From positions 1 to 42,113 of the forward strand of contig PNAJ01000161.1 of the NCBI GenBank assembly GCA_003170295.1: a stretch of 42,113 nucleotides of DNA. The letters are read 5' to 3'. The stretch's first letter is position 1. Each line of letters begins with the position of its first letter. Position numbers and translations under genes: made by a program. The notes beneath the pieces are model-generated. The model was not told the origin of the DNA and searched no databases. It was given only the letters and a program-made list of their open reading frames with translations. Shown here piece by piece: positions 33,963 through 42,113 of this stretch. Origin of the DNA: Bryobacterales bacterium (GTDB lineage: Bacteria > Acidobacteriota > Terriglobia > Bryobacterales > Bryobacteraceae).

Positions 33963-35542
33963 CACTTCTCCAACAAAAAATTCCCCACGAACAACACGTC
34001 GATCCCCGACGAATAAAAACTCCGCACCGCATCCCGAGGCGTCGATACCAGCGGCTCACCGAACAAATTGAAGCTGGTGTTGTAAAGCACCGGCAGCCCC
34101 GACGCCTTCCCCGCTTCGTGCAACAGCCGATGAAACAGAGGATTCTCCGCCTGGTCCACCGCGTGGACCCGCACGAGATCCTCGCCGAGAATCGCCGGTG
34201 CGAACGTTTTCTTATACGCCTCGCGCACGCGTCCTACTGTTGCAATCGTCCGAGCATTTGGACCCGCATCAAAATACTCCGAAGCCAGCTCCGCCGGAAC
34301 CGATGCCGCGAACTTGCGAAACGGCTCGCGATGCTTTATAAACACGTTCAGATTCTCCGTCGAATACGGATCGAGCGGAGACGCCAGAATGCTTCGATTC
34401 CCCAGCGCACGCGGCCCAAACTCCATCCGCCCCTGCATCCACGCCACAATCTTGTGTTCGCTCAGCATCCTTACGGCAGCCGCCAGCATATCGTCGGTCG
34501 AACGCAGATACGCAAATCGTAATTTGCAATTCTCGAGCACTTGTTTGATCTCATCGAGCCCGTAACTCGGACCCAATAGCAGCGTTCCTCCGCGCGCATG
34601 CCGAGGCCGCTTTTTCAACTGATGCCACACGTGGTAAACCGCGCCCAGCGCAGTGCCCGCATTGCCCGCCGCCGCTTGCACGAACACATTTTTCCAGCGT
34701 CCGCTGCGTTCGAGAAATTCGACCAGCAGCGCATTAAAAAATAATCCGCCCGCGAGACAAAGATTCTCGCCCTCGCCCGCCAGCGTGAGTACCGTCTCTT
34801 CGACCGTCTTCTGCAATCCGCGCGCGATCGAGGGCGCGAGCACCGCAGGAATCGCCGCGCCATCTGGCAATCCCAGCGCTTCGAAAAACTTCCGGCTGAA
34901 TCCACCCCCGGCTAGCCGGTTGCCATCGAAAAATGTCGTGTCGAGCCGCGCCGCCTCCGATACAATTTCGCGAAACGCTGGCGCGAAGCGATCGTCGCCC
35001 GCAGTCGATAGCCACTGGACCTTATGTTCGTCGGCGCGCGCTCGAAATCCCAGCAGCTCCGTCACCGCGCCGTACAAACGGCCTAACGAATCGGGATAAT
35101 AGCATTCTTTCTCCAGTTCGATTTGACCCTGAGACGCTCGCCAGCGCGCCCCGCAGCGAAAATCGCCCGCCTGGTCGAGCGTCAGCACCGTGGCTTCCTC
35201 AAACGGCGAAGCGAAAAATGCCGAGGCCGCGTGCGCCATATGATGCTCCACCACGACCACTTCGGCATGAGGAAACTGTTCGCGCAACGTGAGGTGCAAC
35301 TCCGCCTCCGGACCGCGCGCGATCGGCCGGACCGATATTGGTCGCACAAGCGCGACGCAATCCACCTGATCCCTGGTCGCATGCGAAAGCCGTAAACACT
35401 CTTCGATGGCGGCCTGCGGCAATTCCCCGGACCTCTGCCCGCGAGTCATTTTTGCTTCTTCCACTGCCGCGAGCACTTCCCCGTTCTTCAGCAGCGCGCA
35501 CGCCGCGTCATTCAGCAGACCTCCCAAACCAAGGACGATCAT
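33962..35542 (-). CDS. NodU/TobZ-type carbamoyltransferase
   Basis: A 526-residue protein of the NodU/CmcH/TobZ family, which makes carbamoyl-adenylate from carbamoyl phosphate and ATP and transfers the carbamoyl group to a hydroxyl. The N-terminal Kae1-like domain (MIVLGLGGLLNDAACALLKN) has EHHMAHAASAFFASPF with H100, H101 and H104, and LTLDQAGD with D123; the C-terminal domain has QGRMEFGPRALGNRSILASP. The acceptor is unknown. The start at 35542 is chosen because ATGA overlaps the glnS stop; a 31-residue extension upstream lies within glnS. It is thus translationally coupled to glnS and to the zinc-ribbon gene, unusual for a family normally in antibiotic or Nod-factor clusters. Confidence 0.88.
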   Translation of the reverse strand: MIVLGLGGLLNDAACALLKNGEVLAAVEEAKMTRGQRSGELPQAAIEECLRLSHATRDQVDCVALVRPISVRPIARGPEAELHLTLREQFPHAEVVVVEHHMAHAASAFFASPFEEATVLTLDQAGDFRCGARWRASQGQIELEKECYYPDSLGRLYGAVTELLGFRARADEHKVQWLSTAGDDRFAPAFREIVSEAARLDTTFFDGNRLAGGGFSRKFFEALGLPDGAAIPAVLAPSIARGLQKTVEETVLTLAGEGENLCLAGGLFFNALLVEFLERSGRWKNVFVQAAAGNAGTALGAVYHVWHQLKKRPRHARGGTLLLGPSYGLDEIKQVLENCKLRFAYLRSTDDMLAAAVRMLSEHKIVAWMQGRMEFGPRALGNRSILASPLDPYSTENLNVFIKHREPFRKFAASVPAELASEYFDAGPNARTIATVGRVREAYKKTFAPAILGEDLVRVHAVDQAENPLFHRLLHEAGKASGLPVLYNTSFNLFGEPLVSTPRDAVRSFYSSGIDVLFVGNFLLEK

Positions 35543-37218
35543 TTCGATTTTTTCTCGATCTTTCCCCACGTATCCCGCAACGCAACCGTGCGGTTGAACA
35601 CGAGTTTCTCGGGCACCGAGTCCTTGTCGGCACAAAAATATCCGAGCCTCTCAAACTGATACCGGCTGCCCGGCATCGCATTCGCGAGGCTCGGCTCCAG
35701 TTTGCCCGTAAGTACTTCGAGCGATTTCGGATTCAAATTCGACGTGAACTCCTGCCCCTCCTCGACTTCGTTTGGATTCTCGCGCGTGAACAGAGTGTCA
35801 TACACGCGCACTTCCGCATCGATGGCATGCTCGGCCGACACCCAGTGGATCGTCGACTTCACCTTGCGCCCATCCGGCGAATCCCCGCCGCGCGTCGCAG
35901 GATCGTACGTGCAATGCACCTCAACCACATTGCCTTGCGCATCTTTCACTACGCTCGTGGCCGTGATGAAATACCCGTACCGCAGCCGCACTTCTTTTCC
36001 CGGCGACAAACGGAAATATTTCGGCGGCGGAGCCTCGCGAAAATCGTCGTCCTCGATATAGAGTACCTTCGAAAACGGAACCGTCCGTGTCCCGGCAGAC
36101 GGGTCCTCGGGATTGTTCACTGCCTCCATCTGCTCTACCAGACCCTCTGGATAGTTATCGATCACCACTCGCAGAGGCCGCAGCACCGCCATCACACGCA
36201 TCGCGTGCTTATTCAAATCCTCGCGAACGTGATACTCCAGCAGCGACAATTCCGTCGTCCCGTTAGTCTTCGAAACGCCCAACCCGCGCGCGAAATTCTG
36301 CAACGCCTCCGGAGTATATCCCCGGCGCCTCATGCCGCTAATAGTCGGCATCCGTGGATCGTCCCATCCGGCCACGAGGCCCTGCTGCACCAGTTGCAGC
36401 AGTTTTCTTTTGCTTAGCAGCGTGTAGGTAAGGTTGAGTCGGTCGAACTCGATCTGTTGCGGATGATAGATACCTAGCTGCTCGACATACCAATCGTAAA
36501 GCGGCCTGTGGTCTTCGAATTCGAGCGTACAAATCGAGTGCGTGATTCCCTCGATGGAATCCGATTCCCCGTGCGCGAAATCGTACATCGGATAAATGCA
36601 CCATTTGTCGCCGGTCCGATGATGCTCCGCGTGCAGAATCCGGTACATGATCGGATCGCGCAAATTAAGATTCGCCGATGCCATATCGATCTTTGCCCGC
36701 AACGACCGCGCAGCATCGGGAAACTCGCCGGCACGCATGCGCTCGAACAAATCGAGATTCTCTTCGACGGTTCGATTGCGATACGGGCTTTCTTTACCAG
36801 GCTCGGTCAACGTGCCGCGCTGCTGCCGAACCTCATCGGGCGACAAATCGCAGACATACGCTTTGCCCGATTTGATCAGTTGTACCGCCCATTGATAGAG
36901 CTGGTCGAAATAATCGGACGCGTAATATACGCCCGCCCACTCCCCGCCCAGCCAGCGGACATCTTCCATGATCGAATCGACGTATTCGGTTTCTTCCTTC
37001 GTCGGGTTCGTGTCGTCGAACCGCAAATTACATTTGCCGCCGAATTCCTTCGCGAACCCAAAATTAATCGCGATCGACTTCGCATGGCCGACATGCAGGT
37101 ACCCGTTCGGCTCCGGAGGAAACCGCGTATGCACGCGCCCTCCGTATTTATTGGTTTCCAGATCCTTGACGATGATGTCGTGGATGAAATTCGATGGACC
37201 CGAATCAGTCGTACTCAT
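35539..37218 (-). CDS. glnS: Glutamine-tRNA ligase
   Basis: A 559-residue class I synthetase charging tRNA-Gln with glutamine. The HIGH motif is LHVGHAKS (residues 41-48, within RFPPEPNGYLHVGHAKSIAI). CNLRFDDTNPTKEETEYVDS, the KMSKS-like LLSKRKL and the two C-terminal beta-barrel domains of the anticodon-binding region (VKSTIHWVSAEHAIDAEVRV YDTLFT) follow. Its presence beside gltX means Gln-tRNA is made directly. It follows gltX across an 88-base gap with two hairpins and overlaps the carbamoyltransferase start by four bases. Confidence 0.97.
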   Translation of the reverse strand: MSTTDSGPSNFIHDIIVKDLETNKYGGRVHTRFPPEPNGYLHVGHAKSIAINFGFAKEFGGKCNLRFDDTNPTKEETEYVDSIMEDVRWLGGEWAGVYYASDYFDQLYQWAVQLIKSGKAYVCDLSPDEVRQQRGTLTEPGKESPYRNRTVEENLDLFERMRAGEFPDAARSLRAKIDMASANLNLRDPIMYRILHAEHHRTGDKWCIYPMYDFAHGESDSIEGITHSICTLEFEDHRPLYDWYVEQLGIYHPQQIEFDRLNLTYTLLSKRKLLQLVQQGLVAGWDDPRMPTISGMRRRGYTPEALQNFARGLGVSKTNGTTELSLLEYHVREDLNKHAMRVMAVLRPLRVVIDNYPEGLVEQMEAVNNPEDPSAGTRTVPFSKVLYIEDDDFREAPPPKYFRLSPGKEVRLRYGYFITATSVVKDAQGNVVEVHCTYDPATRGGDSPDGRKVKSTIHWVSAEHAIDAEVRVYDTLFTRENPNEVEEGQEFTSNLNPKSLEVLTGKLEPSLANAMPGSRYQFERLGYFCADKDSVPEKLVFNRTVALRDTWGKIEKKSK

Positions 37219-37268
37219 AATTTATTCTTTATTTAGTGTAGTGATCCCCGTCACCATCTTGATGTGGC

Positions 37269-37308
37269 GCAGGATGGCTTCCTGCGGCCGGTTGGTAACC
37301 GGCCTTTT
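37269..37308. terminator. Two tandem hairpins between gltX and glnS
   Basis: GCAGGA TGGCT TCCTGC (37269-37285) and GGCCGGTT GGT AACCGGCC (37286-37304) abut; the second is a perfect 8-bp stem. TTTT follows on the plus strand only, where no gene ends, so for the minus-strand operon it is an intergenic barrier or processing signal rather than a simple terminator. The gltX stop overlaps its edge. Confidence 0.55.
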
Positions 37309-38617
37309 ACAGTTTTTTGATCGCTTCTCCGATTCTCTTAAGCGACGTCTCCCGCCCCAGTACCACGAGCGTTTCAAACAGCGGCGGCGAATTCTTGCGC
37401 CCGCATACCGCGACCCGAATCGGCTGAAACATCTGCCCCGGCTTGATCTTCAGTTCAGCCGCGGCCGCGCGGAAAGCCGCGTCCAGCGCATCGTGATTGA
37501 AATCCGTAGCCGCCAGAATCTCTCGCGATTTTTCCAGCGCCAAGCGAGCCATCGCCAAATCGCCCTTTTGCGGAATCAACTCCGCAGCGTCATACGGCGG
37601 CAGTTGGTCGACGAAAAAGAAATCCGCGACAGTAGCAACATCTTTCAGCGTCTTAATGCGCTCCTGAATCAGCGGTGCCACTTTCAGCATCTTCTCCGCG
37701 CTCACATGAAATTCGGCCGCGAACGGCAACAGATCCGCAGCCAACTCCTCGATGGGTAGAGTCTTCAAGTGCTCCGCATTCAACCACAGAGCCTTCGGAT
37801 CGAACGGATCCTCCTCCGTGAAATTGACAGTCGCATTCGACTTGTTCACACCTTCGAGCGTAAACGCATCGATCAGCTCCTGCCGAGACATCTTCTCGCG
37901 ATCGTTCTTCGGCGACCACCCCAGCAAACACAAAAAATTCACGAAGCTCTGCGCTAGGAAACCAGCATCGCGATACGTCGTGACGCTCACCACCGGCCCA
38001 TGCTTCCGCTTCGATAATTTCGACCCATCCGGCGCAATCAGCAGCGGCAGGTGCGCGAATTTCGGGGGCTCGACGCCGAGCGCCTCGAAGATCAGCACGT
38101 GCTTAAACGTATTCGTCAAATGATCCTGCCCGCGAATAATGTGGCTGATCCGCAAATCCGCATCGTCGGCGCAAGAGGCCATGTGATACGTCGGCGCGCC
38201 ATTGGACCGCAGCAGCGCAAAATCCTCGATATCCGCCGTGCCCTTGGTCTGTAGGCCGTAAACAAGATCGGTAAACGTAACTTCGGCGCGAGTCTCCCGC
38301 GGCACGCGAAATCGCACCACGCCCTCGGAATCGCGATAAGCGAATCCCTTGTTCAAAATCTCTTCAGCCGCGCGGCGGTGCAGATCGTCCCGCTCGCTCT
38401 GCCGGTAAAACTCATCCCACTCCAAATCGAGCCATTTCAGCCCCTCAAAAATCGAATCGAGCGATTGTTGGGTGTTGCGCTCGATATCGGTGTCGTCGAT
38501 GCGCAGGATCATCGTGCCGCTGTGGTGGCGGGCGTACAACCAATTGAAAATAAAGGTCCTGGCGCTGCCGATATGCAAATATCCGGTCGGCGAAGGGGCA
38601 AAACGCACTCTTAGCAT
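37307..38617 (-). CDS. gltX: Glutamate-tRNA ligase
   Basis: A 436-residue class I synthetase for glutamate. The HIGH motif is LHIGSAR (residues 14-20, in RFAPSPTGYLHIGSARTFIF). RIDDTDIERN, the IRGQDHLTNTFKHVLIFEAL segment and the KMSKS motif DGSKLSKRKHGPVVSV are present, with the helical anticodon domain behind. It is shorter than many (usual length about 470), mainly through a shorter C-terminal part. The ATG at 38617 lies 28 bases after the 3' end of tRNA-Leu in the same direction, with only a weak ribosome site. Confidence 0.96.
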   Translation of the reverse strand: MLRVRFAPSPTGYLHIGSARTFIFNWLYARHHSGTMILRIDDTDIERNTQQSLDSIFEGLKWLDLEWDEFYRQSERDDLHRRAAEEILNKGFAYRDSEGVVRFRVPRETRAEVTFTDLVYGLQTKGTADIEDFALLRSNGAPTYHMASCADDADLRISHIIRGQDHLTNTFKHVLIFEALGVEPPKFAHLPLLIAPDGSKLSKRKHGPVVSVTTYRDAGFLAQSFVNFLCLLGWSPKNDREKMSRQELIDAFTLEGVNKSNATVNFTEEDPFDPKALWLNAEHLKTLPIEELAADLLPFAAEFHVSAEKMLKVAPLIQERIKTLKDVATVADFFFVDQLPPYDAAELIPQKGDLAMARLALEKSREILAATDFNHDALDAAFRAAAAELKIKPGQMFQPIRVAVCGRKNSPPLFETLVVLGRETSLKRIGEAIKKL

Positions 38618-38645
38618 AGCAATTTAAGGCAAACAAGGTCGATTG

Positions 38646-38734
38646 TGGTGCCCAGGGCGGGACTTGAACCCGCACTCCCGTTGCCGGAAAACGGATTTTA
38701 AGTCCGTTGCGTCTGCCGATTTCGCCACCCGGGC
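38646..38734 (-). tRNA. tRNA-Leu (TAA anticodon)
   Basis: An 89-base class II tRNA with encoded CCA. Reading the minus strand: acceptor GCCCGGG with CCTGGGC (one G-T pair), the D region TGGCGAAATCGGCAGACGC, the anticodon stem ACGGA/TCCGT around CTTAAAA (anticodon TAA), a long variable arm, the T stem GCGGG/CCCGC around TTCAAGT, discriminator A and CCA. Confidence 0.96.
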
Positions 38735-38771
38735 ACGATAACCTTGATGATATCCTTAAATCACGAACGTC

Positions 38772-41063
38772 ATGCGCCGTACCCGGTGGCTTTTTCTCTT
38801 CGCCATCATCTTCATCGTTGTCGCGGTGGGCGCAACTTACCTCAAGCGCAAAGGCAAGATCGAAACTGACGCCCCTGCGCGTCCTAAACCACTGGGCAAG
38901 AACTTCGACGGGAGCTTCGACCGGTGGACCTACTCCGATCAGAAGGGCACTACTCCGCACGTCACGATAAGGGCCGACAAAATGCGCGAGGCGGCCGGAT
39001 CCACGGCGCTTGATCTCGAAGGCGTCGATTTACAACTCTACAACAAAGAGGGCACGCAGTACGATCTGGTGAAAACCGCCAAGGCGCAGGTCGACCCCAC
39101 CGCGAAGACGCTTTACGCCGATGGAGAAGTGGACATCACGATGAGCGTGCCGGTGGATGGGCCGCAGCATGGGCGCATCGTCAAGATTCACACTTCGGGC
39201 GTGAAATTCGAGACGCAGACCGGCAAGGCGAACACCGATCGACCGGTCCGATTCGAGTTCGATCAGGGCGGAGGGACTTCCGTTGGTGCCGAATACGATC
39301 CGCAGACGCGCGAATTGCATATGAAGTCGCAGATTTCGCTTGACTGGCGAGGAAAAAAAGAGGGCTCGATCCCGATGCACATCGAGTCGGGCGAGGCATT
39401 CTATCGCGAGAAGGAGTCGAAAATCATTTTGATTCCGTGGTCGAAACTTACGCGCGATACGCTGCGTCTGGAAGGAAAGATGACCGTGGTCACGCTCGAT
39501 CAAGGCGAAGTGCGGCTGGCCGAAATCGAAGCGGGTCGCGGGACCAAGGGAGACGCCGATCGCAAGGTGGAGTTTGGCTCCGATCAAATGACCATGAATT
39601 TCGCCGACGGGATGCTGGTCGAGAAAATCTCAGGCGACCGCAATGCACACCTGATTTCGACTACGGCCGCGGCGCGGACGATGGTAAAGGGAAATCGGAT
39701 GGACCTCGGTTTCGAGGCCACGGGCAAAGAAAGTACGCTATCTACGGCTGTCGCGACTGGCAAGAGCGTTGCCGAGAATGTGCCCCTCGCTAAACCGGGC
39801 ACCCAGCCTGGCGATACCAGAATCCTGCACAGCGAAGTGATCCATCTTAAAATGCGCGGCGGCGGACAGGAAATCGAAAGCGTGGAGACGGATGGTGCGG
39901 CGACCATGGACTTCCTGCCGAACCGGCCGGGATTACCGAAACGCATGATGACTGGTGACAAGGTCTGGATCAAGTACGGCGAAGACAATCGCATTGAGAG
40001 TTTCAAGTCGACCAACGTCACGACGCGCACCGACAAGCCAGGGGAGAAGGGCAAGCCTGTGCCGCCTCCGGGATTCACGTCGAGCAAAGAGATGCTCGCG
40101 ACGTTCGATCCGAAGACGAGCGACATGAGCCACCTGGACCAGAAGAGCGATTTCAAGTACGACGAGGGCGATCGTCATGCCCGCGCCGATCACGCTACGC
40201 TCGAGCAGAATACGGACATGATGACGCTCGATAAGGCCGCTCGCGTGTGGGATTCGACAGGTTCGGCCGCGGCCGATCGTATCGTGATGAATCAGAAATC
40301 GGGCGATTTTACAGCGGACGGACACGTTGCATCGACCCGCATGCCCGATCCCAAGGGTAATTCGAGTGCGATGCTCAGCACCGATGAGATCATGCAGGCT
40401 CGCGCCCAGCGCATGGTTTCGACGGACGAAAACTCGAAGATCCACTACGAAGGAAACGCGGTGGCGTGGCAGGGATCGAACCGTGTGGAAGCGGACCGGC
40501 TCGACATCGATCGCGATGCGGGGATCATGGAAGCGCACGGCCACGTGGTGAGCCAGTTCGTGGACAAAGACAAAGACGACAAGAAGTCCGACGGCAAGAC
40601 AACCACAAAGACGAAAGCAAAGCCGAAAACTTCCTCTGCTCCTCCGATCTTTACCGTGGTGCATGCGCCGGAGCTGATCTACACCGAGGAGACGCGCGTG
40701 GCGGTTTACAAAGGCGGCGTCCTGCTGCAAAGGCCCAATCTGACGGTGACAGGCAAGGAAGTTAAGGCGTTCTTGAACGATGCCGACGCCGATTCGTCGC
40801 TCAACAAAACCGTGGCTGACGGGACGGTGAAAATTTTCAGCGAGGATAAGAAGAGAGCCAAGACGAAAACGGGAACCTCAGAGCACGCCGAATATTTCGC
40901 CAATGACGGAAAAGTGATCCTGACCGGCGGCCGTCCCCTGCTGATCGATAGCAAGGAAGGCAGGACGGAACAGGATCAATTGACGTGGTGGACCAACGAT
41001 GATAGGCTGCTGAGTAACGGAACGCCCATCAGTCCCGTGAAGAGCATCGTCCGCAGAAAATAG
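38772..41063 (+). CDS. Large LptC/LptA-like LPS transport protein
   Basis: A 763-residue protein with one N-terminal membrane segment (WLFLFAIIFIVVAVGATYL) and an otherwise periplasmic, beta-strand-rich body. The start resembles LptC, and the middle and C-terminal parts carry repeated OstA/LptA-type patterns (TLYADGEVDITM; GDFTADGHVASTRM; IHYEGNAVAWQGSNRVEADR LDIDRDAG; VAVYKGGVLLQRPNLTVTGK). LptC and LptA are normally separate proteins of about 190 residues; here one chain seems to combine an anchor with several jelly-roll modules, which would span the periplasm. It is followed by lptB after five bases. A C-terminal Lys-rich stretch (DKDKDDKKSDGKTTTKTKAK) forms a linker. Confidence 0.8.
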   Translation: MRRTRWLFLFAIIFIVVAVGATYLKRKGKIETDAPARPKPLGKNFDGSFDRWTYSDQKGTTPHVTIRADKMREAAGSTALDLEGVDLQLYNKEGTQYDLVKTAKAQVDPTAKTLYADGEVDITMSVPVDGPQHGRIVKIHTSGVKFETQTGKANTDRPVRFEFDQGGGTSVGAEYDPQTRELHMKSQISLDWRGKKEGSIPMHIESGEAFYREKESKIILIPWSKLTRDTLRLEGKMTVVTLDQGEVRLAEIEAGRGTKGDADRKVEFGSDQMTMNFADGMLVEKISGDRNAHLISTTAAARTMVKGNRMDLGFEATGKESTLSTAVATGKSVAENVPLAKPGTQPGDTRILHSEVIHLKMRGGGQEIESVETDGAATMDFLPNRPGLPKRMMTGDKVWIKYGEDNRIESFKSTNVTTRTDKPGEKGKPVPPPGFTSSKEMLATFDPKTSDMSHLDQKSDFKYDEGDRHARADHATLEQNTDMMTLDKAARVWDSTGSAAADRIVMNQKSGDFTADGHVASTRMPDPKGNSSAMLSTDEIMQARAQRMVSTDENSKIHYEGNAVAWQGSNRVEADRLDIDRDAGIMEAHGHVVSQFVDKDKDDKKSDGKTTTKTKAKPKTSSAPPIFTVVHAPELIYTEETRVAVYKGGVLLQRPNLTVTGKEVKAFLNDADADSSLNKTVADGTVKIFSEDKKRAKTKTGTSEHAEYFANDGKVILTGGRPLLIDSKEGRTEQDQLTWWTNDDRLLSNGTPISPVKSIVRRK

Positions 41064-41068
41064 CCGCC

Positions 41069-41830
41069 GTGCACACCCTCCAAACAACAGACCTGACGAA
41101 GTCGTATCGCGGCCGCAAGGTGGTCGACAACGTTTCCGTGTGGGTGAAGCAGGGCGAGGTGGTGGGCTTGCTGGGTCCGAATGGCGCGGGCAAAACCACG
41201 TCGTTCTACATGATTGTCGGGCTGATCACGCCGGATTCGGGACGGGTGACGCTGGACGACGAGGACATCACGCCGCTGGCGATGTATCAGCGCGCGAGGC
41301 AAGGGATCAGCTATCTTCCGCAGGAAGCCTCCGTGTTCCGGAAGCTGTCGGTCGAGGACAATCTGATGGCGATTCTGCAGACTCTGCCACTGAACCGGCG
41401 GGAGAGGCACGATCGCATGGACCGGTTGATTGCTCAACTGGGCCTCGAAACGGTGCGGCACAGCAAAGGCTACGTCTTATCGGGCGGGGAAAGAAGACGC
41501 GTTGAGATTGCACGATCCCTGGTAATCGAGCCGAGCTTTCTGCTGCTGGACGAACCTTTCTCCGGGATCGATCCGATTCAAGTTCTGGAGCTTCAGAAGA
41601 TCATCTTCGATTTGAAAAACTCCGGGATCGGGATTCTGGTGACCGATCACAATGTCCGGGAGACGCTGGCAGTCACGGATCGCGCGTATATCATAAATAA
41701 CGGCCGCATTTTCCGGTCGGGGTCGCCGGAAGCATTGGGAAACGATCCGGAAGTGCGGCGCGTTTATCTGGGCGAAAATTTCAATCTGGAGTGGCAGAGC
41801 GGACGCTGGCAGGTACCGGCAGAGGGTTAG
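41069..41830 (+). CDS. lptB: LPS export ABC transporter ATPase LptB
   Basis: A 253-residue ABC ATPase that powers LPS transport with LptFG. Walker A GPNGAGKTTS (36-45), the Q-loop in ISYLPQEASVFRKLSVEDNL, signature LSGGERRRVEIARSL, Walker B FLLLDEPFSGIDPI and switch histidine VTDHNVRE are present, and the LSGGERRR form with ...SGIDP is typical of LptB. GTG start; the gene follows the LptC/LptA-like gene by five bases, so they are co-transcribed. LptF and LptG are not in the window. Confidence 0.94.
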   Translation: MHTLQTTDLTKSYRGRKVVDNVSVWVKQGEVVGLLGPNGAGKTTSFYMIVGLITPDSGRVTLDDEDITPLAMYQRARQGISYLPQEASVFRKLSVEDNLMAILQTLPLNRRERHDRMDRLIAQLGLETVRHSKGYVLSGGERRRVEIARSLVIEPSFLLLDEPFSGIDPIQVLELQKIIFDLKNSGIGILVTDHNVRETLAVTDRAYIINNGRIFRSGSPEALGNDPEVRRVYLGENFNLEWQSGRWQVPAEG

Positions 41831-41968
41831 AGCGAAAACTCACGAGCCGCCTGAGATGAGTCGCAGCTGAAGCTGAGCTGAAAAAGGCTTGGCAGTCGAA
41901 ACCGCATGCCCCACCTTTGTCGACAAACTAGTGGACTGTAACATCCAGTTATAGACTACAATGGGTGC
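41831..41968. other. Intergenic stretch leading into an insertion element
   Basis: No gene is visible. The last 60 bases are AT-richer (GGACTGTAACATCCAGTTAT near 41931-41950) and probably hold the left end of the IS630-type element, but its terminal repeat cannot be proven because the right end is outside the window. Confidence 0.4.
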
Positions 41969-42113
41969 ATGGCAAGCACCCTCGCATTGACGAACGCGGA
42001 GCGGATGGAACTGATGCGGCGAGCATCGAGCCGAACCGGCCGGGCGGAAGATGCCCGGAGAGCTCGGCTGATTTTGCTGCTGACCGAAGGCCATACCTGG
42101 GACGAAGCCTCCG
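41969..42113 (+). mobile_element. IS630-type transposase, 5' part
   Basis: The window ends inside a transposase gene. The 48 codons read MASTLALTNAERMELMRRAS, then SRTGRAEDARRARLILLLTE and GHTWDEAS, the N-terminal helix-turn-helix of IS630/Tc1-family transposases (LT..ER..L..L...R......RARIILLL..G). The catalytic DDE domain lies outside. Whether the element is intact cannot be told. Confidence 0.7.

Overview
The window reads as a chromosomal segment of an Acidobacteriota bacterium, most likely a Bryobacterales/Solibacter relative. This placement is an inference from gene content: two very large Oar-type TonB-dependent receptors with N-terminal carboxypeptidase-regulatory domains, twin-arginine Gfo/Idh/MocA and M19 proteins, DUF433/DUF5615 toxin-antitoxin genes, both GltX and GlnRS, an Lpt (LPS export) locus, and high GC. 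No marker gene was compared with a database.

Bases 1-6400 are accessory and scarred. A MarR regulator faces a DoxX gene across a perfect palindrome. Downstream of DoxX lies what looks like a deletion scar joining the first codons of an FMN reductase to the tail of an isochorismatase-type hydrolase, then a truncated NmrA-like gene at the window edge. An IS256-type transposase relic follows. A secreted clan-A glycoside hydrolase and an N-terminally short aldehyde dehydrogenase then start only 20 bp apart, back to back. The 3' end of the dehydrogenase gene is repeated: a 133-bp second copy and a 28-bp third fragment are interleaved with two toxin-antitoxin modules. One is DUF433/DUF5615 with a frameshifted antitoxin; the other is an intact RHH/ParE pair.

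Bases 6400-14400 hold two Oar-like outer-membrane receptors. A LysR regulator lies between them, divergent from the second receptor and with clear operator-like inverted repeats and a promoter in the shared intergenic region. A CAU-anticodon tRNA and a TIM-barrel isomerase follow. Next are a reduced tad pilus set (cpaB, tadB, tadC, no ATPase visible), an orphan thiG, an M19 dipeptidase homologue that lacks the usual first metal motif, a small secreted protein, an AzgA-type purine permease, a methyltransferase with an uncharacterised C-terminal half, a PAS-PAS NarL-type histidine kinase and a Tat-exported oxidoreductase.

From about 26.4 kb the window is housekeeping. Two small coiled-coil genes precede rimP (with a leader hairpin), nusA, infB, ylxP and recA, without ylxR, rbfA or truB in the cluster. 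On the minus strand, tRNA-Leu(TAA), gltX, glnS, a NodU/TobZ-type carbamoyltransferase and a zinc-ribbon membrane protein follow one another; the last three are joined by overlapping stop/start codons. The plus strand ends with a large LptC/LptA-like protein, lptB and the 5' end of an IS630-type transposase cut by the window edge.

No single previously undescribed system is demonstrated. The best candidates are the repeat/toxin-antitoxin array at the dehydrogenase tail, the glnS-coupled carbamoyltransferase, and the two-part methyltransferase.
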